From contig JACZXA010000012.1 of NCBI GenBank assembly GCA_022571865.1, positions 1 through 40,027 of the forward strand: a DNA stretch of 40,027 nt. Reading direction: 5' to 3'. Source of the stretch: Pseudomonadota bacterium. GTDB lineage: Bacteria > Pseudomonadota > Gammaproteobacteria > Pseudomonadales > Azotimanducaceae. The position numbers and the translations under genes are program-made. The notes beneath the pieces are model-generated. The model saw nothing but the letters and a program-made list of their open reading frames with translations, had not been told where the DNA came from and did no database searches. Positions within the stretch are counted from its first letter, which is position 1. The number at the start of each line of letters is the position of its first letter. Of this stretch, positions 7,617 to 16,142 are shown piece by piece.

Positions 7617-8808
7617 ATTGCCTCAGGCATTCAAGGAAACGAAAACCGGCCAACGCGCTGACGAGATTCTTCGCAGTTGCGTACATTGTGGGCTTTGCAA
7701 CGCCACCTGCCCGACCTACCAGCTATTAGGGGACGAACTCGATGGGCCACGTGGAAGAATCTACCTGATCAAGGAGATGTTGGAATCAGAACAGGCCGAT
7801 ACCGTGGTACAGACTCACCTGGACCGCTGTCTGACGTGTCGCGCCTGCGAAACCGCCTGTCCCAGTGGAGTGGCTTATGGTGAGTTGTTGGAGATTGGTC
7901 GCGATTTTCTGGAAGAACATGGCAAGCGGGGCCTAATCGATTCGGCCATGAGGCGATGGCTTGTCTCCGTCGTGCCGGACATCGTGCGTTTCAAGCGCTG
8001 GAGTCGTCTCGGGGCTGCGTTTCGCTGGATATTGCCACGCATCCTTCGAGAGCAGGTTCCGCGGCACAGGGTGGCTACACACGAGGTGTTCGAGACGCGG
8101 GAGCGGCAGGTACTGGTGTTGCAAGGGTGTGTTCAACGCATGGCGACACCACAAGTGAATGCTTCGCTTGCGGCGTTGCTGGACAGCCGGGGCATTGAGG
8201 TGATCTTCGACGATGAGGAAAATTGTTGCGGTTCCTTGAGCCTGCATTTAGGTAACACAAGGCAAACCAGAACCACGTTCGCGAATAACATCGATGCCCT
8301 GTTGCCATTTCTCGACCACGTGGAAGCCGTCATCTCCACGGCCAGTGGCTGTGGCGTAACGTTGAAAGACTATCCTCGTTTGCTTGGCGGTGATGCGAGC
8401 TATTTTTCCAAGGCATGCCGCGTTGCGGAAAAGGTAGTGGATGTCAGCGAGTACCTGTCTCAGTTGGGGTTGGAGTGGGACAAAGTTGCCGAATTCCGCC
8501 GTGTTGCCTGGCATGCGCCGTGCACGTTGCAACATGGCCAGGGAATTACCGGAACCGTTGAGCGTCTGTTGCAAGGCGCCGGCTATGAGTTGGTCCCCGT
8601 TCGGGATTCACATATCTGTTGCGGATCAGCAGGCACCTACTCGCTGTTGCAGCCGCAGCTTGCCCGAACGCTCAGAAAACAGAAGCTCGCGGCATTGAGC
8701 GAACAAGCGCCTGACGTGATCGCCACGGCCAATGTGGGTTGCCAGACGCACCTCTCGAATGGCGACGAAAACGTACCCGTCGTCCATTGGCTGGAACTGT
8801 TGCGTTAG
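7606..8808 (+). CDS. glcF: Glycolate oxidase iron-sulfur subunit GlcF
   Basis: The ATG at 7606 (MQTKLPQAF) matches the family start; TTG 7588 and ATG 7594 are in-frame alternatives. The 400-residue protein has two ferredoxin-type [4Fe-4S] motifs, with C25, C28, C31, C35 and C75, C78, C81, C85, then the paired CCG domains of heterodisulfide-reductase type (NCCGSLSLH at about 205, ICCGSAGTY at about 337). It transfers electrons from GlcDE to quinones at the membrane. It overlaps glcE by 11 bases, so glcDEF is a tight operon. The region YQLLGDELDGPRGRIYLIKE is strongly conserved in GlcF. Confidence 0.96.
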   Translation: MQTKLPQAFKETKTGQRADEILRSCVHCGLCNATCPTYQLLGDELDGPRGRIYLIKEMLESEQADTVVQTHLDRCLTCRACETACPSGVAYGELLEIGRDFLEEHGKRGLIDSAMRRWLVSVVPDIVRFKRWSRLGAAFRWILPRILREQVPRHRVATHEVFETRERQVLVLQGCVQRMATPQVNASLAALLDSRGIEVIFDDEENCCGSLSLHLGNTRQTRTTFANNIDALLPFLDHVEAVISTASGCGVTLKDYPRLLGGDASYFSKACRVAEKVVDVSEYLSQLGLEWDKVAEFRRVAWHAPCTLQHGQGITGTVERLLQGAGYELVPVRDSHICCGSAGTYSLLQPQLARTLRKQKLAALSEQAPDVIATANVGCQTHLSNGDENVPVVHWLELLR

Positions 8809-8822
8809 CCTTTAGCGGTAAG

Positions 8823-8897
8823 GAGCCTTCGGCGCGGGAAGAGAGCCTTCAGCGCGGGAAGAGAGCCCTCAGCGGGACAGAGCCATCAACGCGAAGA
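8823..8897 (+). repeat. Degenerate tandem repeat of about 20 bp, nearly four units
   Basis: Units begin at 8823, 8843, 8863 and 8880. The first two are 20 bp and differ by one base (GAGCCTTCAGCGCGGGAAGA type); the last two are shortened to 17-18 bp and diverged. The array fills the gap between the glcF stop and the GTG start of the broken GNAT gene. It is too short and GC-rich to look like a CRISPR. It may arise by slippage. Confidence 0.75.
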
Positions 8898-8903
8898 GAA
8901 ACA

Positions 8904-9483
8904 GTGAACAGACTGCCTGAAGAAATAGTTACTCCGCGGTTGATCCTTCGGGTGCCGACGGTGGCCGATGCTCCGGAAATAAATCGAGCAATTCGAGATT
9001 CCTTTGCGGAACTCAATGAGTGGATGCCATGGGCCGTTGAACCGCAAACGATGGAAGAATCGGAAGAATTCTGCACGAAATCTCGCCGGAAGTGGCGCGA
9101 TGATTCCGAATATGCCGTGCTGATGATCCTGAGAGAGTGGCGCGCTGGTTGGCGGTTGCGGATTTCCCAAGCTGGATTGGGAAGTGCCGAAATTCGAAGT
9201 TGGCTACTGGTGTCACAGTGCCCATGTGGGACGCGGCTACGTAAGCGAAGCAACGCATGCGTTGACGCTCCTCGCGTTTGATCGGTTCGATGCCGTCCGG
9301 GTCGAAATCCGGATGGACGACAACAATGAACGGAGCTGGCGAGTGGCACAGCGGTTGGGGTTCGAGTTGGAGGGAGTGATTCATGCGGAGACTCGAACGA
9401 ATAATGGCAGCCTTCGCGATACCCGCGTCTATGCGCTATTCAGCAGCCTTGGGTTGCAAGGGTTTCCAGGGGAAACTCCGTGA
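8904..9483 (+). pseudogene. GNAT-family N-acetyltransferase, broken by a frameshift at about 9131-9137
   Basis: A GTG at 8904 opens a frame encoding VNRLPEEIVTPRLILRVPTV and onward, a RimJ/RimL-like acetyltransferase start, up to MILRE. The frame then turns to unrelated sequence and stops at 9281. The rest of the fold is in another frame, open from 9133 to the TGA at 9481: SGALVGGCGFPKLDWEVPKF, then the acetyl-CoA loop region VGRGYVSEATHAL and NERSWRVAQRLGFELEG. The break falls at GAGAGAG (9131-9137). Adding two bases, or removing one, restores a continuous protein of about 193 residues. It could be a true pseudogene, a phase-variable gene or a sequencing error. The next GNAT gene overlaps its stop by four bases. 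Confidence 0.85.
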
Positions 9484-9998
9484 TCCATGCCGAGCGATTA
9501 TATCTGCGGGAATCCACGACAAACGATCTCGATTATCTCAACGAGCTGCTGAGCCATCCTGAGACGATGCAACACTGGCCGGCTCCGTTGTCTCCGGCAG
9601 AAGTTGGGGCGTGGCTGGAACGAAGCCTGACTTCCTATGGCACCTATGGTTTCGGCCGATGGTTGGTTGTCCTCGAGCACTCCGGGCAACCGATTGGAGA
9701 TGTGGGACTGCTGCGACTCAAGGTCGATGGTCGACTGGAGAACGATTTGGGTTACATCATTCATGAAGCACACTGGGGTCATGGTTTCGGTGTGGAGGCA
9801 GCGCGGGCGTGTGTAGCGTGGGCGGCTCAGCACGGATTGGCGTCGATCGTAGCGAGTATGGCTGTCGACAACGAGCCATCGGTTGGGGTTGCCGAACAGC
9901 TGGGCATGGTTCGTGAGCGGATGTTTATCAACTCACGCAATGAGAACAAGGAAACTTATCTGTATCGCCTCGATCTTGTCGGCTCATCCGTTTCTTGA
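9480..9998 (+). CDS. GNAT-family N-acetyltransferase
   Basis: This intact 172-residue acetyltransferase starts with GTG at 9480, overlapping the preceding broken GNAT gene by four bases (GTGA). It has the RimJ/RimL-like layout: MIHAERLYLRESTTNDLDYL at the start, LGYIIHEAHWGHGFGVEAAR as the acetyl-CoA binding loop region (about 86-105), and NEPSVGVAEQLGMVRERMF near the end. These enzymes acetylate amino groups of proteins, antibiotics or small metabolites; the substrate here is unknown. The coupling suggests the two GNAT genes arose as a pair. It ends convergently with the TPR lipoprotein gene with only three bases between. Confidence 0.92.
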   Translation: MIHAERLYLRESTTNDLDYLNELLSHPETMQHWPAPLSPAEVGAWLERSLTSYGTYGFGRWLVVLEHSGQPIGDVGLLRLKVDGRLENDLGYIIHEAHWGHGFGVEAARACVAWAAQHGLASIVASMAVDNEPSVGVAEQLGMVRERMFINSRNENKETYLYRLDLVGSSVS

Positions 9999-10001
9999 GA
10001 A

Positions 10002-10487
10002 TCAGCCCCGGTAACTACGCCAGCGTTTGCGGATCTCGCGTGCCTGCGCGGTGTGACCTTGCCGTTGCTTGGCGTCGGCGATGAGCAGCCAAGCATCGCG
10101 CAGCCAGTCTGCGCGTCGTCCAGCGAGCGAAACCGCCTTATTAGCGAAACGCAACGCGTTTTCCAGATCGTCGTTCCGTAGATGCAAAGAGGCGAGCTCC
10201 GTCCACAGATCGGCCTGTAGCGGATTCAATCGGATGGCTCGCTCGATGTAACCAACGGCTTCTGAATGTTCACCCGCACGGGTTGCCCGTTCGCTTTGCC
10301 GTAACAGTGCAAGTGTTGCGCTTCCGGTATCGGGGGTTCGCGCCTCGGTAGGCTGGCGTTCTCTACCCGGGGTGGCGGATGGGCTCGTGCGGTCCTGTTC
10401 TGGCGCCTGCACAGGCGGAAGGCCCGGCACGGCGGTGCAGCCTGCAGCCAGCGCGAACAGAACTAGGACTAGTCGTTTTGCAACCAA
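10002..10487 (-). CDS. TPR-repeat lipoprotein next to PBP1B
   Basis: The 161-residue product begins with a lipoprotein signal (hydrophobic stretch then lipobox LAAGC, cysteine at 17) followed by a proline/threonine-rich linker and tetratricopeptide-like helices: RAGEHSEAVGYIERAIRLNP, then LHLRNDDLENALRFANKAVS. It starts with TTG at 10487 inside the end of mrcB (19-bp overlap), without a separate ribosome site, so translation is probably coupled. In other gammaproteobacteria, small TPR lipoproteins next to mrcB are thought to assist the peptidoglycan synthase, in the manner of LpoB-type activators. That role is inference here. Confidence 0.8.
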   Translation of the reverse strand: MVAKRLVLVLFALAAGCTAVPGLPPVQAPEQDRTSPSATPGRERQPTEARTPDTGSATLALLRQSERATRAGEHSEAVGYIERAIRLNPLQADLWTELASLHLRNDDLENALRFANKAVSLAGRRADWLRDAWLLIADAKQRQGHTAQAREIRKRWRSYRG

Positions 10488-12769
10488 GAGCGAAGACGGT
10501 TCGATAAGGAGCGAAGATTGATACCACAGCCGGGCTTGCTCCGCAAAACGCTACCCTCGGGGATTGGTACTGAAACGATCTGTGCGCAACCGGCGTTGGC
10601 GACCAGCCCCGTGGTGTACTCGATTTCCACCATGTTGGCGCCCGACAGTTCGGCCAGTGGTACCAGGTCCAGATTGGCCATGATGGCATCCCATATTTTC
10701 AACGCGCCGGCGGATCCGGTAAGCCCGGTGGGTGAGTTGTCGTCATAACCCACCCAGGCAACGGTGAGAGTCGTCGCGTCGAAGCCTGCAAACCAGCTAT
10801 CCCGGAAATCGTCGGATGTACCGGTTTTACCGGCGATTCCAGAACTCGCATATCGGGAGGTCCGGCCGGTGCCGGTCTGCATCACTACTTCCAGCGCACG
10901 GGTCATGGCCTGAGCGATTTCCGGTTTGATGCGTTGTTCAAGCTGAAATGGGTGGTGTGATACTGGTGAACCGCGTTCATCGAGCACGGCGATCACCGCC
11001 TTAGGCGGCATATAAAAACCACCGCTTGCGAATGTGCCGTAAATTGCTGCGACTTCCACCGGCGTAAGTGACTCGGCACCGAGCAAAAGTGATGGATAGC
11101 GATTTTTTGGTGCGCGTCCCGTGAGACTCTCTATTCTTCGCGCAACCGTGTCCACCCCGATTGCCAGGCCGAGATTCACCGTCGCGAGATTTAGCGAATC
11201 TCCCAACGCGCGAACTAAGGGGACAGGCCCGTGGGTACGTTTATCGAAATTCATGGGTGCCCACACGTCGCTGTTGGGCATCGTCAGTAAAACGCTCTCG
11301 TCCTGGATAATGCTCGCGAGATGGTAGCCGTTTTCCAACGCGGTCAGATAAACCATTGGTTTGAGTAGCGAGCCGACCGGGCGACGGGCGTTGATGGCAC
11401 GATTGAACCCGTCGAATCCGGCCTTCCGCCCTCCGGCTACCGCCAGCAGTTCACCTGTCTGAGTATTGGTCATCACCACAGCAGCCTGCAGACCACCCGG
11501 GGGTAAGTTCCGATTTCTTTCGATGGCGGCCAGTGCGGTACTCAAGCCGCTTTCAACCGCATCCTGGGTGCGCGGCCTCAATGTGGTGAATATCCGCAGT
11601 CCGTTGGTGCGTAGATCGTCTTCGTCGAAGAGGTGACCCAGATCCCTGCGCACCAGGTCCATGAAAGCCGGGTAGTAGGCTCCGCCTCTTCGATTCCCGG
11701 ATACGACATTCAGAGTCGAGTTCTTGTTGCGCTTGTGGGTGATGCCATCAATCAGTTGGTTGGCCAGCATCTTGTCGAGCACCAGATTGCGTCGTGCCAG
11801 TGCGCGTTTGGGATTGCGTTGTGGGTTGTAATAAGAAGGGCCGCGGATGATGGCGACGAGGGTTGCAATCTCTGCCGGGTTGAGCTCGATGAGCGGTTTG
11901 TTGTAGAAAAACTGTGCCCCGAGGCCAAATCCGTGAACGGCGCGGTTGCCGTCCTGACCGATGTAGATCTCGTTGACGTAGGCGTTGAGCAGGTCGACTT
12001 TTGAGAAACGTGCTTCGAGAATCACGGCCATTGCAAGTTCGTTGAGCTTGCGAGCGAGGGTCCTTCGGTTGTCGAGGAAATAACTTTTTACCAGCTGTTG
12101 AGTCAGCGTGCTCCCGCCCTGTTTCAGCTCGCCGCTGGTAATGTTCACCCAGAAAGCACGTGCGATACCGCGCAGATCGAAACCTATATGGTGGTCGAAG
12201 TTCTGATCTTCCACCGCTTTCAGGGTCTGCTCGAGAAGATCGGGCACCTGCTCAGGTGCCAGCACAATGCGGTCTTCACCGTGGCTTGGGAAAAAACTGC
12301 CGATCATGGCAGGATCCAGCCGGATCAACACAATACCTCGACCGCTCGAGTCTTCGATTGCCTTGATGCGATAGCTTCCGAAGGTGATATCAATTTTTTC
12401 GGCGCTTCGGGTGCGTTCCATGAACTGGAAACTGCGCAGGTGGATTCGCAGGTGATTGGTTGAGCGTTGGTAGGTTCCGGGTTGGCTGGCGCTACGCGAT
12501 TGGTAACCGAGTCGAAGTAGCTCGGTGACGATGTCGCTTGCCGTTAACGCGGCCCCTGGATAAAGCTCCAACGGTTCGGCATAGACCGCGGCGGGCACCG
12601 ACCACCGCCGCCCTTCGAAGGTGCCGGTAATGGTCCGATCAAGGTAGATGAGATATCCGACGGCGACTGCGCTGACAAGTAAACCCGCATAAAATGTCAG
12701 TTTCAAAAAGAATCCAGCTATTGCTCTAAACACCGATCGGCGGCGGTTCTTGCGCGTACGCTTAACCAT
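10469..12769 (-). CDS. mrcB: Penicillin-binding protein 1B (bifunctional peptidoglycan synthase)
   Basis: The 766-residue protein has a basic cytoplasmic tail (KRTRKNRRR), a membrane helix at about 17-43, a UB2H-like region (about 60-140), a glycosyltransferase GT51 domain with EDQNFDHH (187-194, catalytic E187) and GGSTLTQQLVK (218-228), and a transpeptidase domain with S467-LL-K470, S525-L-N527 and K648-T-G-T651. It polymerises and crosslinks peptidoglycan from lipid II at the inner membrane. Motifs and order match gammaproteobacterial PBP1B. The ATG at 12769 lacks a strong ribosome site. A TPR lipoprotein gene overlaps its 3' end. Confidence 0.97.
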   Translation of the reverse strand: MVKRTRKNRRRSVFRAIAGFFLKLTFYAGLLVSAVAVGYLIYLDRTITGTFEGRRWSVPAAVYAEPLELYPGAALTASDIVTELLRLGYQSRSASQPGTYQRSTNHLRIHLRSFQFMERTRSAEKIDITFGSYRIKAIEDSSGRGIVLIRLDPAMIGSFFPSHGEDRIVLAPEQVPDLLEQTLKAVEDQNFDHHIGFDLRGIARAFWVNITSGELKQGGSTLTQQLVKSYFLDNRRTLARKLNELAMAVILEARFSKVDLLNAYVNEIYIGQDGNRAVHGFGLGAQFFYNKPLIELNPAEIATLVAIIRGPSYYNPQRNPKRALARRNLVLDKMLANQLIDGITHKRNKNSTLNVVSGNRRGGAYYPAFMDLVRRDLGHLFDEDDLRTNGLRIFTTLRPRTQDAVESGLSTALAAIERNRNLPPGGLQAAVVMTNTQTGELLAVAGGRKAGFDGFNRAINARRPVGSLLKPMVYLTALENGYHLASIIQDESVLLTMPNSDVWAPMNFDKRTHGPVPLVRALGDSLNLATVNLGLAIGVDTVARRIESLTGRAPKNRYPSLLLGAESLTPVEVAAIYGTFASGGFYMPPKAVIAVLDERGSPVSHHPFQLEQRIKPEIAQAMTRALEVVMQTGTGRTSRYASSGIAGKTGTSDDFRDSWFAGFDATTLTVAWVGYDDNSPTGLTGSAGALKIWDAIMANLDLVPLAELSGANMVEIEYTTGLVANAGCAQIVSVPIPEGSVLRSKPGCGINLRSLSNRLRSWLQND

Positions 12770-12995
12770 GCGGGAATTTGCCTGCAGTGTTTCCCGGCCA
12801 GGATACCCGCGCAGTCAAGATGGGTCGGGATGCGTATCGGCGCAACAGCTTTGAAGTAATCAACATGACGCGGGCAATGAGACAGCGAAGGTAGAGCAAC
12901 AATAGCATGGGATGTGGTGGAGCAAGCCGCGCAGCCGGGACTCGAAAACGCGACGGCTATTGCCGCCCTGTGCGGGGTGCAGTAGCATCGACCCC

Positions 12996-13101
12996 GACCT
13001 AAGGGGTGGTTAGACCTGAGACACCGATTTTGGTGGACCCTTTGAACCTGATCCGGTTAGCACCGGCGTAGGAATAGGCTTCCTCATTCCCCCTTAAGGT
13101 C
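12996..13101 (+). ncRNA. TPP (thiamine pyrophosphate) riboswitch
   Basis: The thi-box consensus is recognisable: CTGAGA at 13016-13021, then ACCCTTTGAACCTGATCCGG (13037-13056) continuing to the GCGTAGGAA end at about 13066-13073. The closing P1 stem pairs about 12996-13006 (GACCTAAGGGG) with about 13089-13101 (CCCCTTAAGGTC). A separate small hairpin (12974-12978 with 12991-12995) precedes it. The aptamer is followed by a tandem repeat and then the TonB-dependent receptor 80 bases on. No strong terminator with a T tract is seen, so control is probably at translation. Confidence 0.93.
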
Positions 13102-13150
13102 TTGCGCACTCGAGAGTCTTGCGTACTCGAGCATCTTTCGTACTTGAGAA
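13100..13150 (+). repeat. 17-bp tandem repeat, three units, in the riboswitch-receptor leader
   Basis: Units 13100-13116, 13117-13133 and 13134-13150 each start with TCTT and contain (T)ACTCGAG or a one-base variant; a fourth unit is only partly recognisable. The CTCGAG cores are self-complementary, so the units can pair with one another. The array occupies what would be the riboswitch expression platform. Confidence 0.7.
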
Positions 13151-13181
13151 TCTTACCTATTTCACATTGATAGAGGCCGAC

Positions 13182-15272
13182 ATGAACCGCTTGCTAGGGC
13201 TGCTACTAATCACCATTACGTTCCTGACCGCCAGAACTGCGCTTGCCGAGCTCGCATCAAGCAGCGAGTCGATCATCGAAGAAATTGTAGTCACGAGCGA
13301 GTTTCGCGATGTTTCGCTGTTGAAGAGTGCTGGGAGCCATACGATCATCTCGTTGAAGGAAAGCAAAAGCGGAACGCTCAACCACCTCGAAGAAGTTCTG
13401 GGTTGGGCCCCCAACGTCAACTTTGCCAGTGGCGCATCGCGAGCGCGATTTGTGCAGATTCGTGGAATTGGTGAACGCGGACAGTTTATCGAACCCCTGA
13501 ACTCATCGGTCGGGCTCGTTCTCGACGGAGTGGATATGAGTGGGATTGGCACCATAGCCACGTTGTATGACGTTTCCCAGGTGGAAATCCTGCGGGGTCC
13601 TCAGCCAACGCTTTTTGGCGCCAATGCATTAGCGGGATTGATCAACGTCATCAGCAACGATCCGACCGACACGTTTGCTGCGCGTCTCGATGTGGATGCT
13701 GGAGATCATGGCGCGTTCGGAACGGGGGTGGTTGTATCGGGGCCGATCAACGAAATGCTCGGGCTCAGGTTGGCGATCCGCAAATATCGCGACGATGGGT
13801 TTATGGACAACAAATACCTGAACCGGGATGACACCAACAATCACGATGAATTGACCGTCCGAGGCAAGCTCGCATGGGCGCCTGACGACACAACCGCCTT
13901 GCTGTTGACCTTCGGAAGGGTCGATGTAGACAATGGTTACGATGCCTTTTCCCTGGACAACAACCGCAACACCGTGTCCGATGAGCCAGGCGACGACCAA
14001 CAGGATTCCACCTACGCGAGCTTGAAATTGAGCCGCGATCTGGCGAGCGGTATGGTGATTGAAGGTTTGATCGGGGTCAGCGACAGCGACATCGATTACG
14101 GTTACGACGAAGATTGGGCGTTCGTCGGGTTTCACCCCTTTGGTTATTCGTCCACCGATCGATACCAGCGCGACAGAACGACACGAACGTTGGACGTACG
14201 TTTGTTGTCGGGTAAAGCCAAGCGGATCTTTTCCGACGCTACCGAGTGGGTTGCGGGTGTTTATGTGCTTCAGCAGGAGGTCGATCTACGACGCACATAT
14301 ACGTATTTGGCCAGCGACTATACCAGCGGTTTTGACGTGGATCGTTATGCGGTGTACGCGCAGATGACGAGTTCTTTGAATGAAACCTCGAGGTTGACCC
14401 TGGGTCTGCGTGTCGAGCGTCATCGCGCCACTTTTCAGGATTCCGATGGAGCGAGGTTCCATCCCACAGATTCGATGTTTGGTGGACGGGTGGTTTTCGA
14501 ATGGGACGTTGCAGATGGGACGCTGCTTTATGCGAGCGTCACTCGAGGTTATAAGGTTGGTGGATTCAACACCGACGGATCGTTCGTCGGTGATCTGGCG
14601 GGCTTGCGGTATTTCGACAGTGAGATGCTTTGGAACTTTGAAGCCGGCCTCAAAGGAACATTCCTCGATGGTCGCGCAATTGTCCGACTGGCTGCATTCA
14701 CGATGGAGCGTAAGGAGATGCAGGTTGACACTTCCATCGTGGTGGTGCGGCCCGACGGCAGTGCCGAATTTATCGGCTACATTGATAACGCCGCTGGCGG
14801 CAGCAACACCGGGCTGGAACTCGAAATGTTGTTGAATGTCGGCACCAATTTAAGTCTCTTTGGCTCTCTGGGATTGCTGTATACGGAGTTCGATAATTTC
14901 ATCAATGGCTCGGGGGAGCGTCTCGACGGTCGTGATCAAGCTCACGCGCCGACTTATCAGTTCCACCTGGGTGGAGAATACGCGTTTGCAGGTGGGTGGT
15001 TTGCGCGTGTCGAAATCGAAGGGAAGGATGCTTACTATTTTTCAGATGGCCACAATCTGCAGTCTGACAACTACCAACTGGTCAATGTTTCACTGGGCTA
15101 CATAGGCGATGGCTGGCAGGCGAAGCTGTGGGGTCGCAACCTCGGGGATGAGGATTATTCCGTACGCGGGTTTTTCTTCGGGAATGACCCGCGAGACGGG
15201 TACAGCGCGCGAGGTTATACCCAACTCGGCGACCCCAGGCGCTACGGGCTGTCACTGAGTTTTGAACTGTAA
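13182..15272 (+). CDS. TonB-dependent outer-membrane receptor under TPP control (probable thiamine-related uptake)
   Basis: From the ATG at 13182 the 696-residue product has a signal peptide ending at about ALA-ELASS (residue 22), a TonB-box-like segment (EEIVVTSEF, about 36-44), and a plug domain with RARFVQIRGIGERG, LDGVDMSGIG and VEILRGPQPTLFGANALAGL. A 22-strand-type barrel follows with the C-terminal motif RYGLSLSFEL. Receptors of this kind import scarce ligands using TonB energy. The TPP riboswitch directly upstream argues that the ligand is thiamine or a thiamine precursor; this is inference from regulation. No thiamine synthesis or inner-membrane transport gene is adjacent. An open frame extends upstream to 13119, but the AGG before 13182 and the signal peptide favour this start. 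Confidence 0.93.
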   Translation: MNRLLGLLLITITFLTARTALAELASSSESIIEEIVVTSEFRDVSLLKSAGSHTIISLKESKSGTLNHLEEVLGWAPNVNFASGASRARFVQIRGIGERGQFIEPLNSSVGLVLDGVDMSGIGTIATLYDVSQVEILRGPQPTLFGANALAGLINVISNDPTDTFAARLDVDAGDHGAFGTGVVVSGPINEMLGLRLAIRKYRDDGFMDNKYLNRDDTNNHDELTVRGKLAWAPDDTTALLLTFGRVDVDNGYDAFSLDNNRNTVSDEPGDDQQDSTYASLKLSRDLASGMVIEGLIGVSDSDIDYGYDEDWAFVGFHPFGYSSTDRYQRDRTTRTLDVRLLSGKAKRIFSDATEWVAGVYVLQQEVDLRRTYTYLASDYTSGFDVDRYAVYAQMTSSLNETSRLTLGLRVERHRATFQDSDGARFHPTDSMFGGRVVFEWDVADGTLLYASVTRGYKVGGFNTDGSFVGDLAGLRYFDSEMLWNFEAGLKGTFLDGRAIVRLAAFTMERKEMQVDTSIVVVRPDGSAEFIGYIDNAAGGSNTGLELEMLLNVGTNLSLFGSLGLLYTEFDNFINGSGERLDGRDQAHAPTYQFHLGGEYAFAGGWFARVEIEGKDAYYFSDGHNLQSDNYQLVNVSLGYIGDGWQAKLWGRNLGDEDYSVRGFFFGNDPRDGYSARGYTQLGDPRRYGLSLSFEL

Positions 15273-15341
15273 CCGCGAAACCGTACGCAGATAACATAGC
15301 GCTCCAACGCCAATCAGGTCAGTGTGAACGAACGCGCGAGT

Positions 15342-16058
15342 TCAGGAATCCGTTTCTGCAGTTTCGGCTGTGGTGGGGGTTCTTACGGCCATCTCCCTAA
15401 TGATGAGAAAATCGACGATATCCAGTGCCGTTTTCCTGCTGTCCATGTTGATCAGATAACGGTCGGACACCATCAAGGTCGGTACCGAGGGGATGACCAA
15501 CCGCCGCTCATCCTCTAATGCCCGCTGCAAGGCTCGGCGAACCTGAGGCGAGTTGAAGTTCCGAAGAAAAAGGCTTTTGTCGATCCCGTGCCCGTCGACA
15601 AAATCCGCAATCATGTCTGCGCTCAGGAATTGTCGGCCGTTGTCGTGAATGGCTCTGAAGATTCGACTGTGATTCTCTTCAAGTGTCCCGGTCGCCACCA
15701 GGGTAAGGTAGGTTTGGCCGAGCAGCGACCAGATGGGTTGTGAAAACGCAATCGGACTGCGCGAAAAGGTGACGCCTTCCGGCATGGATTTCTGCCAGTT
15801 CTCGAGCAGCGGATCGAAATTCCGGCAGTGAATGCAACCGTAGGAGAAGAACTCGGTGACTTTGATGGCTTCACCGGGTCGGCGACGAGGCGGATTATCG
15901 ATTAACTTGTAGTGATCTCCCTCGACGTATTCGCCTTCGGTGATGCCGGTGCTGTACAAGGTGCCGTAGCCGATGATCAAGATGGCGGCGATGACCGCGA
16001 AGGAGAAGATGGTCGTTCGTACACGTGTGACTTTGGTGTCAGCACTCGTTCTTTTCAT
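15342..16058 (-). CDS. DsbA-like thioredoxin-fold protein, membrane-anchored
   Basis: The ATG at 16058 is preceded by a strong GGAGGGG site, giving 238 residues. After a basic N-terminus there is one membrane helix (about 16-37), then a periplasmic DsbA-type domain with the active site C75-I-H-C78 in FFSYGCIHCRNFDP and the cis-proline loop SVPTLMV. It probably makes or shuffles disulfide bonds in exported proteins while anchored in the inner membrane. The CIHC dipeptide differs slightly from the CPHC of E. coli DsbA. It faces a glutaredoxin-like gene across 84 bp, and converges on the TonB receptor. Confidence 0.9.
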   Translation of the reverse strand: MKRTSADTKVTRVRTTIFSFAVIAAILIIGYGTLYSTGITEGEYVEGDHYKLIDNPPRRRPGEAIKVTEFFSYGCIHCRNFDPLLENWQKSMPEGVTFSRSPIAFSQPIWSLLGQTYLTLVATGTLEENHSRIFRAIHDNGRQFLSADMIADFVDGHGIDKSLFLRNFNSPQVRRALQRALEDERRLVIPSVPTLMVSDRYLINMDSRKTALDIVDFLIIREMAVRTPTTAETAETDS

Positions 16059-16142
16059 TTGCCCCTCCTGACTCAAGGATATCGAATACTACCGTTGCGT
16101 TGCCGTGGCGTCTCGATCGATACTGTGAACTCCGCTTGTTCG

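Noticed and set aside
8823-8897. CRISPR-like look of the short repeat array
   Set aside because: Units are contiguous with no spacers, only about 20 bp and degenerate; no cas genes are present.
8739-9281. Extended 180-codon frame starting inside glcF
   Set aside because: The upstream part overlaps glcF and then reads through the 20-bp tandem repeat. The acetyltransferase begins at GTG 8904 and moves to another frame after 9131.
13119-13181. Earlier start of the TonB receptor at 13119
   Set aside because: It would translate the 17-bp repeat region and hide the signal peptide. ATG 13182 has a ribosome site and a proper signal sequence.
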